Program-made: the position numbers and the translations under genes
The notes under the pieces: generated by a model
What the model saw: only the letters and a program-made list of their open reading frames with translations
Databases searched by the model: none
What the model was told of the DNA's origin: nothing
Part shown: positions 54,659 to 64,000 of the stretch, in pieces
Position numbering within the stretch: position 1 is the stretch's first letter
Layout: each line of letters begins with the position of its first letter
Origin: Gelatoporia subvermispora B
Lineage: Eukaryota > Basidiomycota > Agaricomycetes > Polyporales > Gelatoporiaceae
Assembly: GCA_000320605.2 (NCBI GenBank)
Contig: KB445795.1
Coordinates: 2,038,475-2,102,474, forward strand
Reading direction: 5' to 3'
DNA length: 64,000 nt

Positions 54659-55558
54659 GATTAGCTGGGCGTGGTGATTAGTTGGGATTAATGAAGGCTT
54701 TCCCCCTTGGAGCATCGGTCCTACAACGAACCGTGTAATCCTCCCGAGAAAGTAGATGCCGACGCAGGCCGACCTTAACCGAAGTCTCGATCAACACCGA
54801 TCGAAATGTACTCGATAGAGTTCGCTTGCACGTGATGGCTAGGACGATGCCTCCTCCATATGCAGTCTTGTTCTGCGTTCGGGTGTCAAAGTTCCGCGCT
54901 ACAATACTTCGCAATGACGGGTACATGATGCTGTGACGTAGTTCCTACGCTGCTATCTTCCCTACCTATCGCCGGGTCTTTGGAACGATGCTGCCGTGCA
55001 TCCGGGTTCTCGCTCATTTAAAGCCAGTTTAGTCACAATGTGGCGCTTTTAGACGATATTGATCCTGCTATGCCCTTGTTTGGACCCACAATATGCTAGT
55101 ATACATAGCGAGAGAGATAGTGCGCGATGCTCCGCGGAGTACCCCGGTTCCTGAGGAATGCACGATGCATGCGATGGTGTGGAGTCCCCTTCTCCGGGAT
55201 GAGTCCTCGCCATATTCGGCGTCATCTTTCGGTTCCCTTCCAGCCCCCTTCTCTTTCCAGGTTGAATGGAACGGCATACTGCAGACGAGAGGAGTACAAG
55301 TCTATGGATACACGGTCCTAATCCGTTAAAGATGTGAATCTGTGATGATATCGACGTATTATTGACTGTCGCTTGCGAATAGCATGCGGTGGCAGTACTC
55401 ACAATACAAGACCATAGATGTACAGGAGCCGAAGTGTGGCTCTCATCCTCGCGAGATTGCCTGCTGTACGCTCAAGAAATGTGGCCGCGCGCCGTAATAG
55501 GCGTAGGCTGGGTCTTTGTCAGCCACGAGGAATTGTGCAAGGGAGGGGGATCACTTAC
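54659..55558. other. Intergenic, 0.9 kb with no clear gene
   Basis: Frames at 54678-54926 (-), 55049-55402 (-) and 55093-55329 (+) overlap and carry no recognisable content. The right end may hold a second exon of the small membrane protein at 55559-55787. Confidence 0.4.
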
Positions 55559-55787
55559 AGGCCTTGCAGTCGTCCCAGAAGATGAGACACGAGACGGAAA
55601 GCACGATGATTGCGCCCATGATGGCCATGCCGAGGACAAAGCATATTGTCGAGAAGAGGGTTAAGTCTTCATCATCGGCCTTGAGATCGGGATGCACGTA
55701 GAGCTTGGTCTGAGGGCGCATGTTGCAGATGGATTGATTGGCAGCGAGGAGGTAGTGGCGGCGGGAGATGTGTACGGAGACGGGCAT
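55559..55787 (-). CDS. Small single-pass membrane protein, first exon
   Basis: From the ATG at 55787 the frame reads MPVSVHISRRHYLLAANQSI, then RPQTKLYVHPDLKADDEDL and a strong membrane helix (FVLGMAIMGAIIVLSVSCLI), followed by FWDDCKAC. A clean GTAAGT donor lies at 55558-55553, so the protein continues in another exon or ends a few codons beyond. One possible 3' exon starts near 55455 and stops at 55399. I recognise no family. The basic N-terminus and acidic patch before the helix suggest a type II orientation. Confidence 0.5.
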
Positions 55788-57687
55788 TGAAGGTAGAAGG
55801 GCGCATTGGGTGGAGCTTTATAGTTGCGAGGAGGGGCGTCCGTATGCAAGTGCCCAAAGAGATGCGCCGGTGCTAACCGCCGGAACCCGAGGAAGGGCAT
55901 TTCGATTGAATGCGAGCTATAGACGCCATGGAATGTCGGTGCAGAGTATTGATGAGTGATCCATACGAAGCGTGACGGACGCGGAGGTTGACAAGAGCCT
56001 ACCAAAGTCGAGGCGCCTGGCCGGAAAGGGGGCGGCGGACCGAGCGGTTACGATACGCACGCGTGCCAGTGGCTGCCACCCAAGACGCAGACACAAGGCA
56101 CATCCCGCGTTCTCGGAAGAAGCCAAAGGGGATATATAGAAGCTATTCGGCTACTGGGCGGCTCCCGCCGATGCACTCTCCCTCTCCGGGACAGTATGAC
56201 CGTGGTAATACCGTCCCCACCGGTACAGCAGCGTCTACCCCGATAATTGCGAAATGACCGGACGCTGTCCACTCGCGCACGTCGCAGCGCCGACCTCGCT
56301 CGTCATCGTCGCTCACAGCATTCACCCTCAAACTTTTGCGACCGACGCTGGCGGGTCAGGCTGTCCCGACCATCAGCGAACAAGCCCGCTCGGACCCACC
56401 TTTGACGCGCGGCGAGTTATCGTCGATATCGACCGGGAGTACTCCAGGTGTCAGTATCGCGCTAGGGTTACAAACTATTCCAGCGGCAGTACCAGCGGTG
56501 GCCAGCGTGGCCCCCAGACCCTGAACAGAGCGCTGCGTAGCGAGGCGACTACACTAGACACTGATAGCGGAACCCGGGCGCAGAAGCCATGCATACCATA
56601 TCGACGCGGTATGAGTAACGAAGGTTGATAAACCAGGCCAGAACCGAAAGCGGGGTACATGACGGGTTCCATATCTCGTGGCACTGTTTCTCCATCTGTG
56701 TTCGCTGCGATCAACCAACTCAATGGGCTTGAAACAGGCGACACCGCCGGGAGAGAGAGGCAATTATGGGAATCCGGCGTAAATTCGAAATGTGATTGTC
56801 CCCTTTTGTTCAGCCTAGGCATATGTCGCGATGTGAGGAACCGAGTATGTCGTACACGAACAGGCACAGTGCGCATATACAGATAGTCGCCTTGCAAATT
56901 CCACATTCGAACCGGTCGAGAGTCAACAAAGGAGAATTCAGAGGTTCTGCGTCAGGGTCCACCACGTGCGAAAGAACGTGCTACAGAGCGTTGATCGCGG
57001 CGCTCAGCAGTGTTTTTGCCTTTGATGGCGATGATCCTCGCGAAGCCATGTGAATATGAATGAGCGTCAAGGCAACTTTAGAGATTGAAGATGAGTAACT
57101 CGGAGACCATGGGCAATGTGTGTGGATGGCGTCAACGAGCTGCGCTGAATGTCGCTGATAGGAACCCACATAAAATGACGTGCTGTACCTCAAAATCATC
57201 GAATTACCATTCGCGTACCCATTGTCCAGACCCAGAGTTGCATCATTGGAAACTACACAGAATAATACAGAAACAGTCACGGTATTGCGGAGAGATGCGA
57301 AGGGTATTGTGTATGCGAATGAGTGGACGGCGAGTCTCGACCTTTGAGCAGCAACGTAAAACATGCCAATAAGTTAGACGAGACGTCTTCCTCCCAGAAT
57401 CCGACATCCTCGGGAGGGGTCACAAGCGTCCTGCGACGTCGCGAACCGCCATATTGATGATCAGTAGTCATTCGGGGTGTTGGCGAAGGGAGCGCGCCCT
57501 CTATCGGCCTCCCGATCTGGCTGGAGAGGCACCAAACGCCGCAAAAATTGGGTAGCAGATCAACTAGTACGGCAAGTTGAGCGGCGCGCGCCTGTCAGAC
57601 CTGCCACGACAAGGGATCACAACCATACGCGAGGGCGGGGAGGGCGGGGGCGGAGGCTATACCCGTAGCATGGGAACATCGTCGGGT
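55788..57687. other. 1.9 kb with no recognised gene
   Basis: Open frames at 55988-56257 (+), 56254-56628 (+) and 56475-56906 (-) overlap each other. None has a domain or clear intron support. A CG-rich patch near 57590-57660 precedes the 3' end of the SMG6 gene. No repeats of note. Confidence 0.4.
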
Positions 57688-60600
57688 TCATGGTGCAGCA
57701 GCTAGGATGGTGGCCAAATCCCGCTCGTTAGCGACGTTGAGCTGCCGCGAACGTGCTTTGAGTCGCACTGTCAAACAATACGTTATCAGCTCTAACTATC
57801 AGGGGCGGAGGATATAGCAAAGAACACTTACGATTCCTGTCGAAGCTAAGCAGGACGACCTTGGCGGCGCCAGCAGTGTCACGCGCACCGTCGTCTGCTC
57901 GCAGCAGCGCCGAACGGTCCGTCCAGTGCTCCTCCTGCCACATGGCTGCTCGAAGAATGAGATCGTCCATGTTGCGTTCCCATGAAGCCTCGTTCTCCGT
58001 GAAGTCCACCTGTTCTGCGCGCACCGACAGCGTGCTGAGGTAGTTGCCTTTTGAGGTCAGGACCTTTAGCGACGTCGAGTGAGAACGGATGTGCGAGGTA
58101 ACGTAATCAAGGGCGATCGAAGCAGCTTCTCCCAGGGGTGACATGTTGCCCTTCAGGCCATCGAGTTCCATGATTACGGGAAGCGGGAGTACGATGGTCC
58201 AGCGCGTGCTCTCGACCAAGGAAGCGAACATCGAGAGCGACGACAACAGAATGTTCGTGTCGAAGACGAGAATCGAGTACCCGGGCACAGCACGCACGGA
58301 CTGTGGGGTGGCAGCTACCTTGCGCGATGCTGCCTTTCCAGTCCGTCGGGACTGCGTCGAGGAGATACTGCGTTGAGACGCCTGCAAGAGGCTGCGCAGA
58401 TAGCGGCGACGCGCCTAGGCTTGGCATTAGCAAAGTGATTCTAGAGGCGCATGTCAACGCTGACATACCTTGAGAGCCTTGATCTCCGCCGGGTCGTCTT
58501 CGTCATCCTCGCTATCGTCAGAGTCGCCCTCTGCGCCGAGTCCGCCATCATCGTCCACATCCATCGATTCGTCGTCCCAGCGCGTCTTCCGCAGCCTGCG
58601 CTCCTCCGCTTCGCGCTCGAGCCGCTCCTCCTCCCTCCAGCGCGCGACCTTCTCCGCCAACGTGCCCTCGACCCGCCAAGCCCCCTTCTCCTCCGGGATC
58701 GCGGCCGGGATGTAATCGAGCCCATCGACGTACTTCGCCATCTTCAGCGCGGCACGTGCGATCCGGACCCAGCGCCTCGTGGCGTCCCGACTGATGCCGG
58801 AGCGCTGCGGCTGCGCCTCTTCGCCATCGTTGTCGTTCTCGATCAGGCCCTCCATCGCCTCGTCGCCCTCCATGCTGTCGAGCACCTCCATTTCGACGTT
58901 GTACTCGTCCGTCGACGCGTTCGTGCGCTCGCGGTCCCAGAAACCGTGTTCGTAGATCTTCTTGGCGCCCCAGCCCAACCCGCGCAGGCACCAGTCCTCC
59001 GCGAGGGGCTTGCTGCCGCTTGTCAGCATCATCCCGCCGTCGCTCTGCTCCTTCTGGTGCTCGCGCGCCATAACACGCCGCGGGATGGTGTTGAAGAACT
59101 CCGCGAGCTCCTGCCACGGGATCGCGCGCTCGAGCGCGCGCAGTGCCTGGCGATCCTTGAGCACGGTGGCGAGGAATGTGAGAGTGATGGTGATGTACGG
59201 ATTCAGCGTCGATCCGGTGACAATGGAGGTGCGACGTTGTGGCGTTCTCAGGGCGTGGACAAGGATCGAAAATGTCAACTGCATGGAAAGTCTGAGCGCC
59301 GGCGGCAACTCAACCTCGGACCTCGACGCCGTGGGGACTGCATCCGTGAGCATGGGCGATCCATTCGCTGCGGAAGCTCTAACATGAGACCCAGCTCCGG
59401 CGCCCTCGACCATGTCGCCGTCTTGGTCATCGACGTCCATTCTCTGCGTGTCTGCATGCGTTCTTTTTGACATGAGCCTGACCTTGGCGGCGGCGGCGGC
59501 GGCGGCGCCGTTGGGCGCGGATGCGTCCATAAGACCTGCGACGCGCTTGAGGGCCGCGGTCGGGCGGCCGTACTCGAGGACCGCGCCAATGTTCACCATC
59601 GCCATCATGATCCACTCGCGCTCCTCAACGACTTCGCCTCCTACGGAACCGCGCTATGATTAGCACGCAGACACTCACAGCCCGAGCGAAGCACGGCACA
59701 CCGCCCGACATCCGCGTGTTGGGCTCGGCATCTGCAGCTCCCGACGCTCGGAAAATGCAGATGCCGGCCCCAGCTCGCAGCCGTCGGAACGCACGACCGC
59801 GCGCCGCCCGTAGCGCAGACTAGCTCACCTTCGATCTGCAGCTTCTCCTTGAAGCGCTCTAGGAGGGGCTTGAAGTCATCGAGCTGAATGTTCGTGAACA
59901 GCATGCCATGCAGAAGCACGAAGATTTCCGTGAGCTTCGCATCGGGCGCCTGCCTGCGCGCCTGTGCCGGCGCCGACCACAGCGGGAGCACGGACTCGCG
60001 AGAAGTCGTGAACGGGTTCCGTGCAATCATCCTAGACGCGCCCCATTCAGTCGTTCAGCCATTGCACTCCGCGCATGCAAGAACCACACTCACCCCTTGA
60101 TGAAATGGTACACGGCCCGCAGGTCCTCCTCGCCCCCGTCCTTGTCCCGGCTGAGCAGGCCGAGGTGGTGGTGCAGTTTGCCCGCGCCGGGCGCACGCGC
60201 CAGCCCGCGCGCGAACCAGCCCTTGGCAACGCTGCGCCAGCGCTCCTTGTCCGGCTCGAGCTCCATCATCCGCGCCGCGACGATGCCGACGCTGGGCGCT
60301 GCGCCGGGGACCGGGCGCTGCGCCCCCGAGGATGGCGGCGAGTCGTCGATGCGCGCGAAGTGCGTGCGCACGGCGGGGTTCGACGAGGGCGTGTCCTGCA
60401 TGTCCGCCATGGAGGAGACGTTCGGCGTCGAGGGTCGCGGCGTGCCCGAGGCCGCGGCGAGTTGGTGGGCGACGAGCGCGATGGGCTTCGGCGCGGCCAC
60501 CGTGACGGCCCGTGGAGAGAGGCGCGCGCTATCTGTGATAACGGTAACTGCCATGAAATACCTCGAGACGTCACCGAGGGCCTCGAGCCAGTCCCCGCGG

Positions 60601-62108
60601 AACGTGTCGAGCCGCTCCTCCTCAAGGAGCGCGCCATAAAATGTATAGGTGTAGATCATGAAATCCTAACCGCCACGTGATCAGCAGACGGCTTCTTCCA
60701 CCGCAGCACAGAATTGGAAATCACCTGCAGGTACTCCAGAGCGACGCCCGAATTGGTCGGTGGCATTGCGGCGCGGCGCAAGGATTCGAGCAGACGGTGG
60801 AAGCCGTGCAGCCACAGACGGGTGATGAGGTGGTACTTGCGAGGAATGTCACGCAGTGATCCTGCGACGTACGGACCAAAGGTGAGTTGCAGCATTTGAT
60901 GCATCGCATCAACGAGCCTTCGAAAAGATAAGATCAAGCAAATGTGTGAAGTGATCGACAGATACGCACTGCTTGTGATCTTTGACCAGTTTGGCCCATC
61001 TGTCTCGCTCGGCCTCCTCCTCGCCACCCTTGACCTCCACATCTGCACTGCCTGGGCGACCCTTGACGAGGAGTCCCACGCGCGGAGCGCCCTCTCGTTC
61101 ACGATCGTCGTCTAGATCCTTATCCTCTGCGAGCAGCTTTTTCTCAAGCGTGCTCTCGAGGGTCGTGATATGGCGATACAGTTGCTTCAAGCGGACGGAC
61201 AGCGCGTTAATGCCGCTGCCGCTGTCTTCCGAGCGACGTCCGTCGGCCCTCGCGTTATCGAAGATCGCGGAAGGTGTCGACGAGTTATCGGTCGTAGATG
61301 ATGACAAGGTAAAATTCGACGAAATCGTCGAATGTGCGTACGAAGCGGATGACGTAGAGGAAGCGGAGACATATTCGCCTGACGACTTGGGCGTGGGCGT
61401 TGGTCGGCCGTTGCTTGTGGCGACAGTTGCGTGAGCCGAGCTGGGCGAGACGTGCGGCCGCGCCTGCGCTGCAAATCGGACCGGATCGTCTTTCCGGTGA
61501 TCAAAGAGCTGTCGCCCGGATTCGACGGGTCCCCGCGATGGATGTGGGTTTGCTCGCGGCGTATGTGATGGCGCGCGGGGTGCGTAGGAGCTGGAGGCGG
61601 CATCCGAGATAGTGTCCGGCTCGGCCACGAGTACCGGCTTGCGAGCAGGGTGTATCGGGTCAGTGTTCGGGTTCCAGAGCCTGCCCTTGGGGCTGCCTGA
61701 ACCGTCTTGAGCTTTGGCGTGGTGAGCGCGCGGAGAGGAAGCGGAGATCTTGAGTTGGCGGGAGAATTGTTCCTCCATGCGAGAGGACGGGACTTGCGAG
61801 ACAACGATGCTCGGTGCGGCGGTGGAAAGAGGTGCATGCATTCTCCGTGGCGATGACTGTCGAGGTTGTTGACGAGCGGTGGTGGAAGTACTGGTAGGAG
61901 GACGTTCGGACCTCTCTCGCGGTTTCGTAGCACTGATTTGGTGCGCAGTCTTGAGCGAGCGCTCGGTTAGAGGAAGGTGGAACACTTACGCAGCGTTTTT
62001 GCGTTGTGCAGCAATGATCTGCCTCTGCAGGTCGAAGGACTGCGGCTGTTCGCGTTCCTTGCCCTTCCTCGACGCGAGGGCGAGCGCTGCGGGAGGGGAG
62101 TCTGGCAT
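57688..62108 (-). CDS. SMG6: SMG6/EST1-like protein with C-terminal PIN nuclease
   Basis: A large minus-strand gene; I estimate about 1,300 residues. The first exon (MPDSPPAALALASRKGKERE... to QRKNAA) is followed by a long disordered Ser/Pro/Arg region. The 14-3-3-like TPR domain follows, with LKQLYRHITTLESTLEKKLL, FRRLVDAMHQMLQLTFGPYV, RDIPRKYHLITRLWLHGFHR, KGWFARGLARAPGAGKLHHH and KLTEIFVLLHGMLFTNIQLD. After an insert (GAKKIYEHGFW, IARAALKMAKYVDGL) comes the PIN domain: LVFDTNILLSSL, LPLPVIMELDGLKG, ERNMDDLILRAAMW and VLLSFDRNLRLKARSR. The three PIN aspartates are present. SMG6 cleaves nonsense mRNA; Est1 proteins also act at telomeres. Which role applies here is not shown by the sequence. 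Confidence 0.88.
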
Positions 62109-62500
62109 GGTCGACGCTTTGCTGCGGCTTTCGACTGCCAGAAGCTGGTTGCTGGCGTCGAGTAGGACGACGGAGAAAAGTCAGAGTCGACGGTAGAGGG
62201 AGAGAGTGGATGGAGGATAGCTGGCTGGAGAGGCTGCTTGAGTCTGCGGCCGTCTGCGCACTCCGCAGCATCCACCGCTGCGCACAGATCTCGATCGATC
62301 GCACTCGACGCTCTGACGGTCACGTTGTCACACTCCACGCGGCCTTTCGCACCTCGCGGCCCCGAGCGACCAATCGCAGCCCGCAGAGGGTGTACAAATG
62401 CGGTCATCTGCGCTCTACGGTCAGCGAGGTGGACCAGGTCTGTAGACGCCGTCAACCGCAGTCTCTTCGGCACTTCATGATGTTCACGCCGTGATATGTA
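62109..62500. promoter_or_regulatory. Upstream region of the SMG6-like gene
   Basis: About 390 bp of moderately GC-rich DNA. The 17-mer aaatgcggtcatctgcg at 62396-62412 occurs again at 63246-63262 beyond the minisatellite. Text such as gtagacgccgtcaaccgcag near 62440 also has a counterpart near 63283. Confidence 0.45.
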
Positions 62501-63020
62501 TGCTGGAATACAAGGAATGCATGAAAGACATACATAGTGGATAGCTATGCAGGGTCATGCATACCCTTGAGAGACCTATGTAGGGGAGTATGATTGCACT
62601 ATCAGCGAATGCAAGGAATGTGAAGGTGTACACTGTGGAAAGGTATGCAGGGCTATATATGCTGGAATACGAGGAATGTATTGAAGGCATACGTAGTGGA
62701 TAGCTATGCAGGGCCATGAATCCACTTGGGGACCTATGTAGCGAATCGCACAGTATCAGAGAATGCAAGCAATGTATTGAAGGCATACGGAGTGGATAGC
62801 TATGCAGGGCCATGCATACGCTTGAGAGACTATGTAGCGGAATATAGTCGCACTATCAGAGCATGCAAGGAATGTATTGAATCTACACGTAGTGGATAGC
62901 TTTGCAGGGCCATGCATACGCTTGAGAGACCTATGTAGCGGAATGTGATTGCACTATCAGGGAATGCAAGTCATGTAGTAGTGAAGGCGTATGGATAGCT
63001 CTGTAGGACTATGCATGCCA
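62501..63020. repeat. Minisatellite, ~100-bp unit, about five to six copies
   Basis: The landmark gtggatagctatgcagg recurs, with small changes, near 62537, 62635, 62696, 62792, 62892 and 62989. Most copies are 96-100 bp apart and one is about 61 bp. Other shared words are gcatacgcttgagaga, ctatgtagcggaat, gcactatcagagaatgcaag and gaatgtattgaaggcatac. No open frame runs through it. Confidence 0.85.
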
Positions 63021-63384
63021 CGAGCCTATTTTGCTGCATCCATCTGCAACACTGCATTAGTGTACATAGCCAGCCATATTTCTGGCATGTAAAGGCAGAC
63101 AATGAACAGCCGTGCACGGGTTATGCATTCTCACAAGCATGTCATTCTCGGGTATAGATACATCATTACGCAGCCCTGGGCATGTACGCGTCTCTTGGAT
63201 AGACCTGGCCCACCTGGTCGATGCGTAGGACGTGGCTGATTGCATAAATGCGGTCATCTGCGGTCACACCTCGGAGGCGCAGTACAGACGCCCGCAGCGA
63301 CAACCGCAGCCAAAACTAGCGCGTGGTTGCCCCTGCTGCCCGCAGACGCCCGTCCATGCCTGGCATTGCCTGCGCCTGAGCCAT
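63021..63384. other. Region between minisatellite and right-edge gene
   Basis: Holds the second copy of the 17-mer at 63246-63262, near gcagcgacaaccgcagcc. It probably contains the promoter of the plus-strand gene that follows. No other feature is seen. Confidence 0.4.
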
Positions 63385-64000
63385 ATGGACGACTCGCCCA
63401 GCGAGAGACTGTCACTCCCAGCCTCCGCTACTTCTCTTCCACCCGACGCTGCGCACTCAATCCGCAGTCTGATGCCCTCCGCTCGCGGCTCACGATATAG
63501 TTCCCCGTCGTCCACTCGCTCTCCTTGGATTCCTATCAACCGTCGCCCCGCCAGCCTCGTCACTCTGCCTGCCATGCCACCCACATCCGTGTATTCAGCG
63601 TTGCATTCTGACGTCCCCTCGGAGACGCGTCGGAAGGCGCCATTCCGCAGCTGTTCCTATACATAGCGGCCAGCTCTCACACCTCCCTCAAGCGCCCCCT
63701 ATCGCCCCTGCCAAACGTTTTGTCGGCTCCGGCCCGCGTATTATTCACGTCGTGATCAGTATGTGGCTTATTTCTGCTTCCTTCCAGCTAATCTCGTCCG
63801 GCGACATATGGTCTCTCACCTATCTTCTCCTGCTCGCACCAATCTTGGGCTCCTGGCTCCTGGCTGCCCTTTCGGGGCACGGATTGCGTTGCTACTGCGG
63901 CGTCGGAGACACGATAGACATCTCCTGCCCGCTCGGTCCGCCTATGAATTAACACTGTCCAGGGATAGCTGTGTGTCTATCATGGCCATGGGACTGCTTC
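63385..64000 (+). CDS. Unresolved plus-strand membrane protein, 3' part outside the window
   Basis: An ATG at 63385 opens a Ser/Pro-rich frame (MDDSPSERLSLPASATSLPP ... SCSYT) that stops at 63664-63666. One base out of phase, from about 63670, a second open segment reads PAKRFVGSGPRIIHVVISMW, then a membrane helix (SLTYLLLLAPILGSWLLAAL) and SGHGLRCYCGVGD. It stops at 63951. The two are likely parts of one protein (cytosolic Ser/Pro-rich head, then membrane helices) joined by an intron I could not place. The gene probably extends beyond the window. I recognise no family. Confidence 0.4.

Noticed and set aside
1..64000. tRNA or rRNA genes, CRISPR arrays, bacterial-type operons
   Set aside because: No T-loop/acceptor pairing typical of tRNA, no rRNA text and no regular spacer arrays were seen. 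The window is eukaryotic nuclear DNA. A tRNAscan run would be decisive for tRNAs.

Overview
The window is nuclear DNA from a filamentous basidiomycete, probably an Agaricomycete. Genes are close together on both strands. They are cut by many 48-62 nt GT-AG introns, and many genes start back to back over 170-450 bp. The recognised proteins are fungal in type: the mitochondrial ribosomal proteins MRPL31 and MRP10, PET100, CMC2, ATG8, an EST1/SMG6-like protein and a GH31 alpha-xylosidase. Exon limits were read by eye from splice signals, reading frame and family conservation. Where I list exons, their lengths sum to an intact frame.

Left part (1-12.8 kb): the 5' end of one ERI1-like exonuclease gene and a complete second copy; the ribosome-biogenesis factor CMS1; MRPL31 divergent from the splicing factor SF3A1; a tail-anchored UBE2J1-type ubiquitin-conjugating enzyme divergent from MRP10; ATG8; and an orphan four-helix membrane protein.

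Middle part (13-37 kb): a RAD57/XRCC3-like recombinase paralog, HID1, a GPI-anchored cupredoxin, a Ser-rich orphan, DNA polymerase delta subunit 2 with two ACGCGT boxes upstream, an F-box-like protein and glutamate decarboxylase. Next comes a segmental duplication in which PET100 plus a serine dehydratase is followed by a broken PET100 and a second serine dehydratase. A GH31 alpha-xylosidase closes this part.

Accessory island (37.2-45.5 kb): the most unusual region. Two divergent gene pairs repeat here. On the minus strand is a 381-aa protein, called X here, with a pattern resembling PD-(D/E)XK nucleases. On the plus strand is a small acidic protein, called Y, that I do not recognise. One extra intact Y gene and two decayed Y copies complete the cluster. 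The Y genes share an E-box plus TATA promoter and a 9-12 nt last exon. This is my candidate for an undescribed system; its function is unknown.

Right part (45.5-64 kb): CMC2 divergent from transketolase, QCR7 divergent from nucleoside diphosphate kinase, a DOMON/cytochrome b561 protein, a small membrane protein, and a large SMG6/EST1-like PIN nuclease. A ~100-bp minisatellite and the start of an unresolved gene end the window. Apart from the island, most genes are conserved housekeeping functions: mitochondrial biogenesis, RNA processing, DNA replication and repair, ubiquitin and autophagy, and central metabolism.
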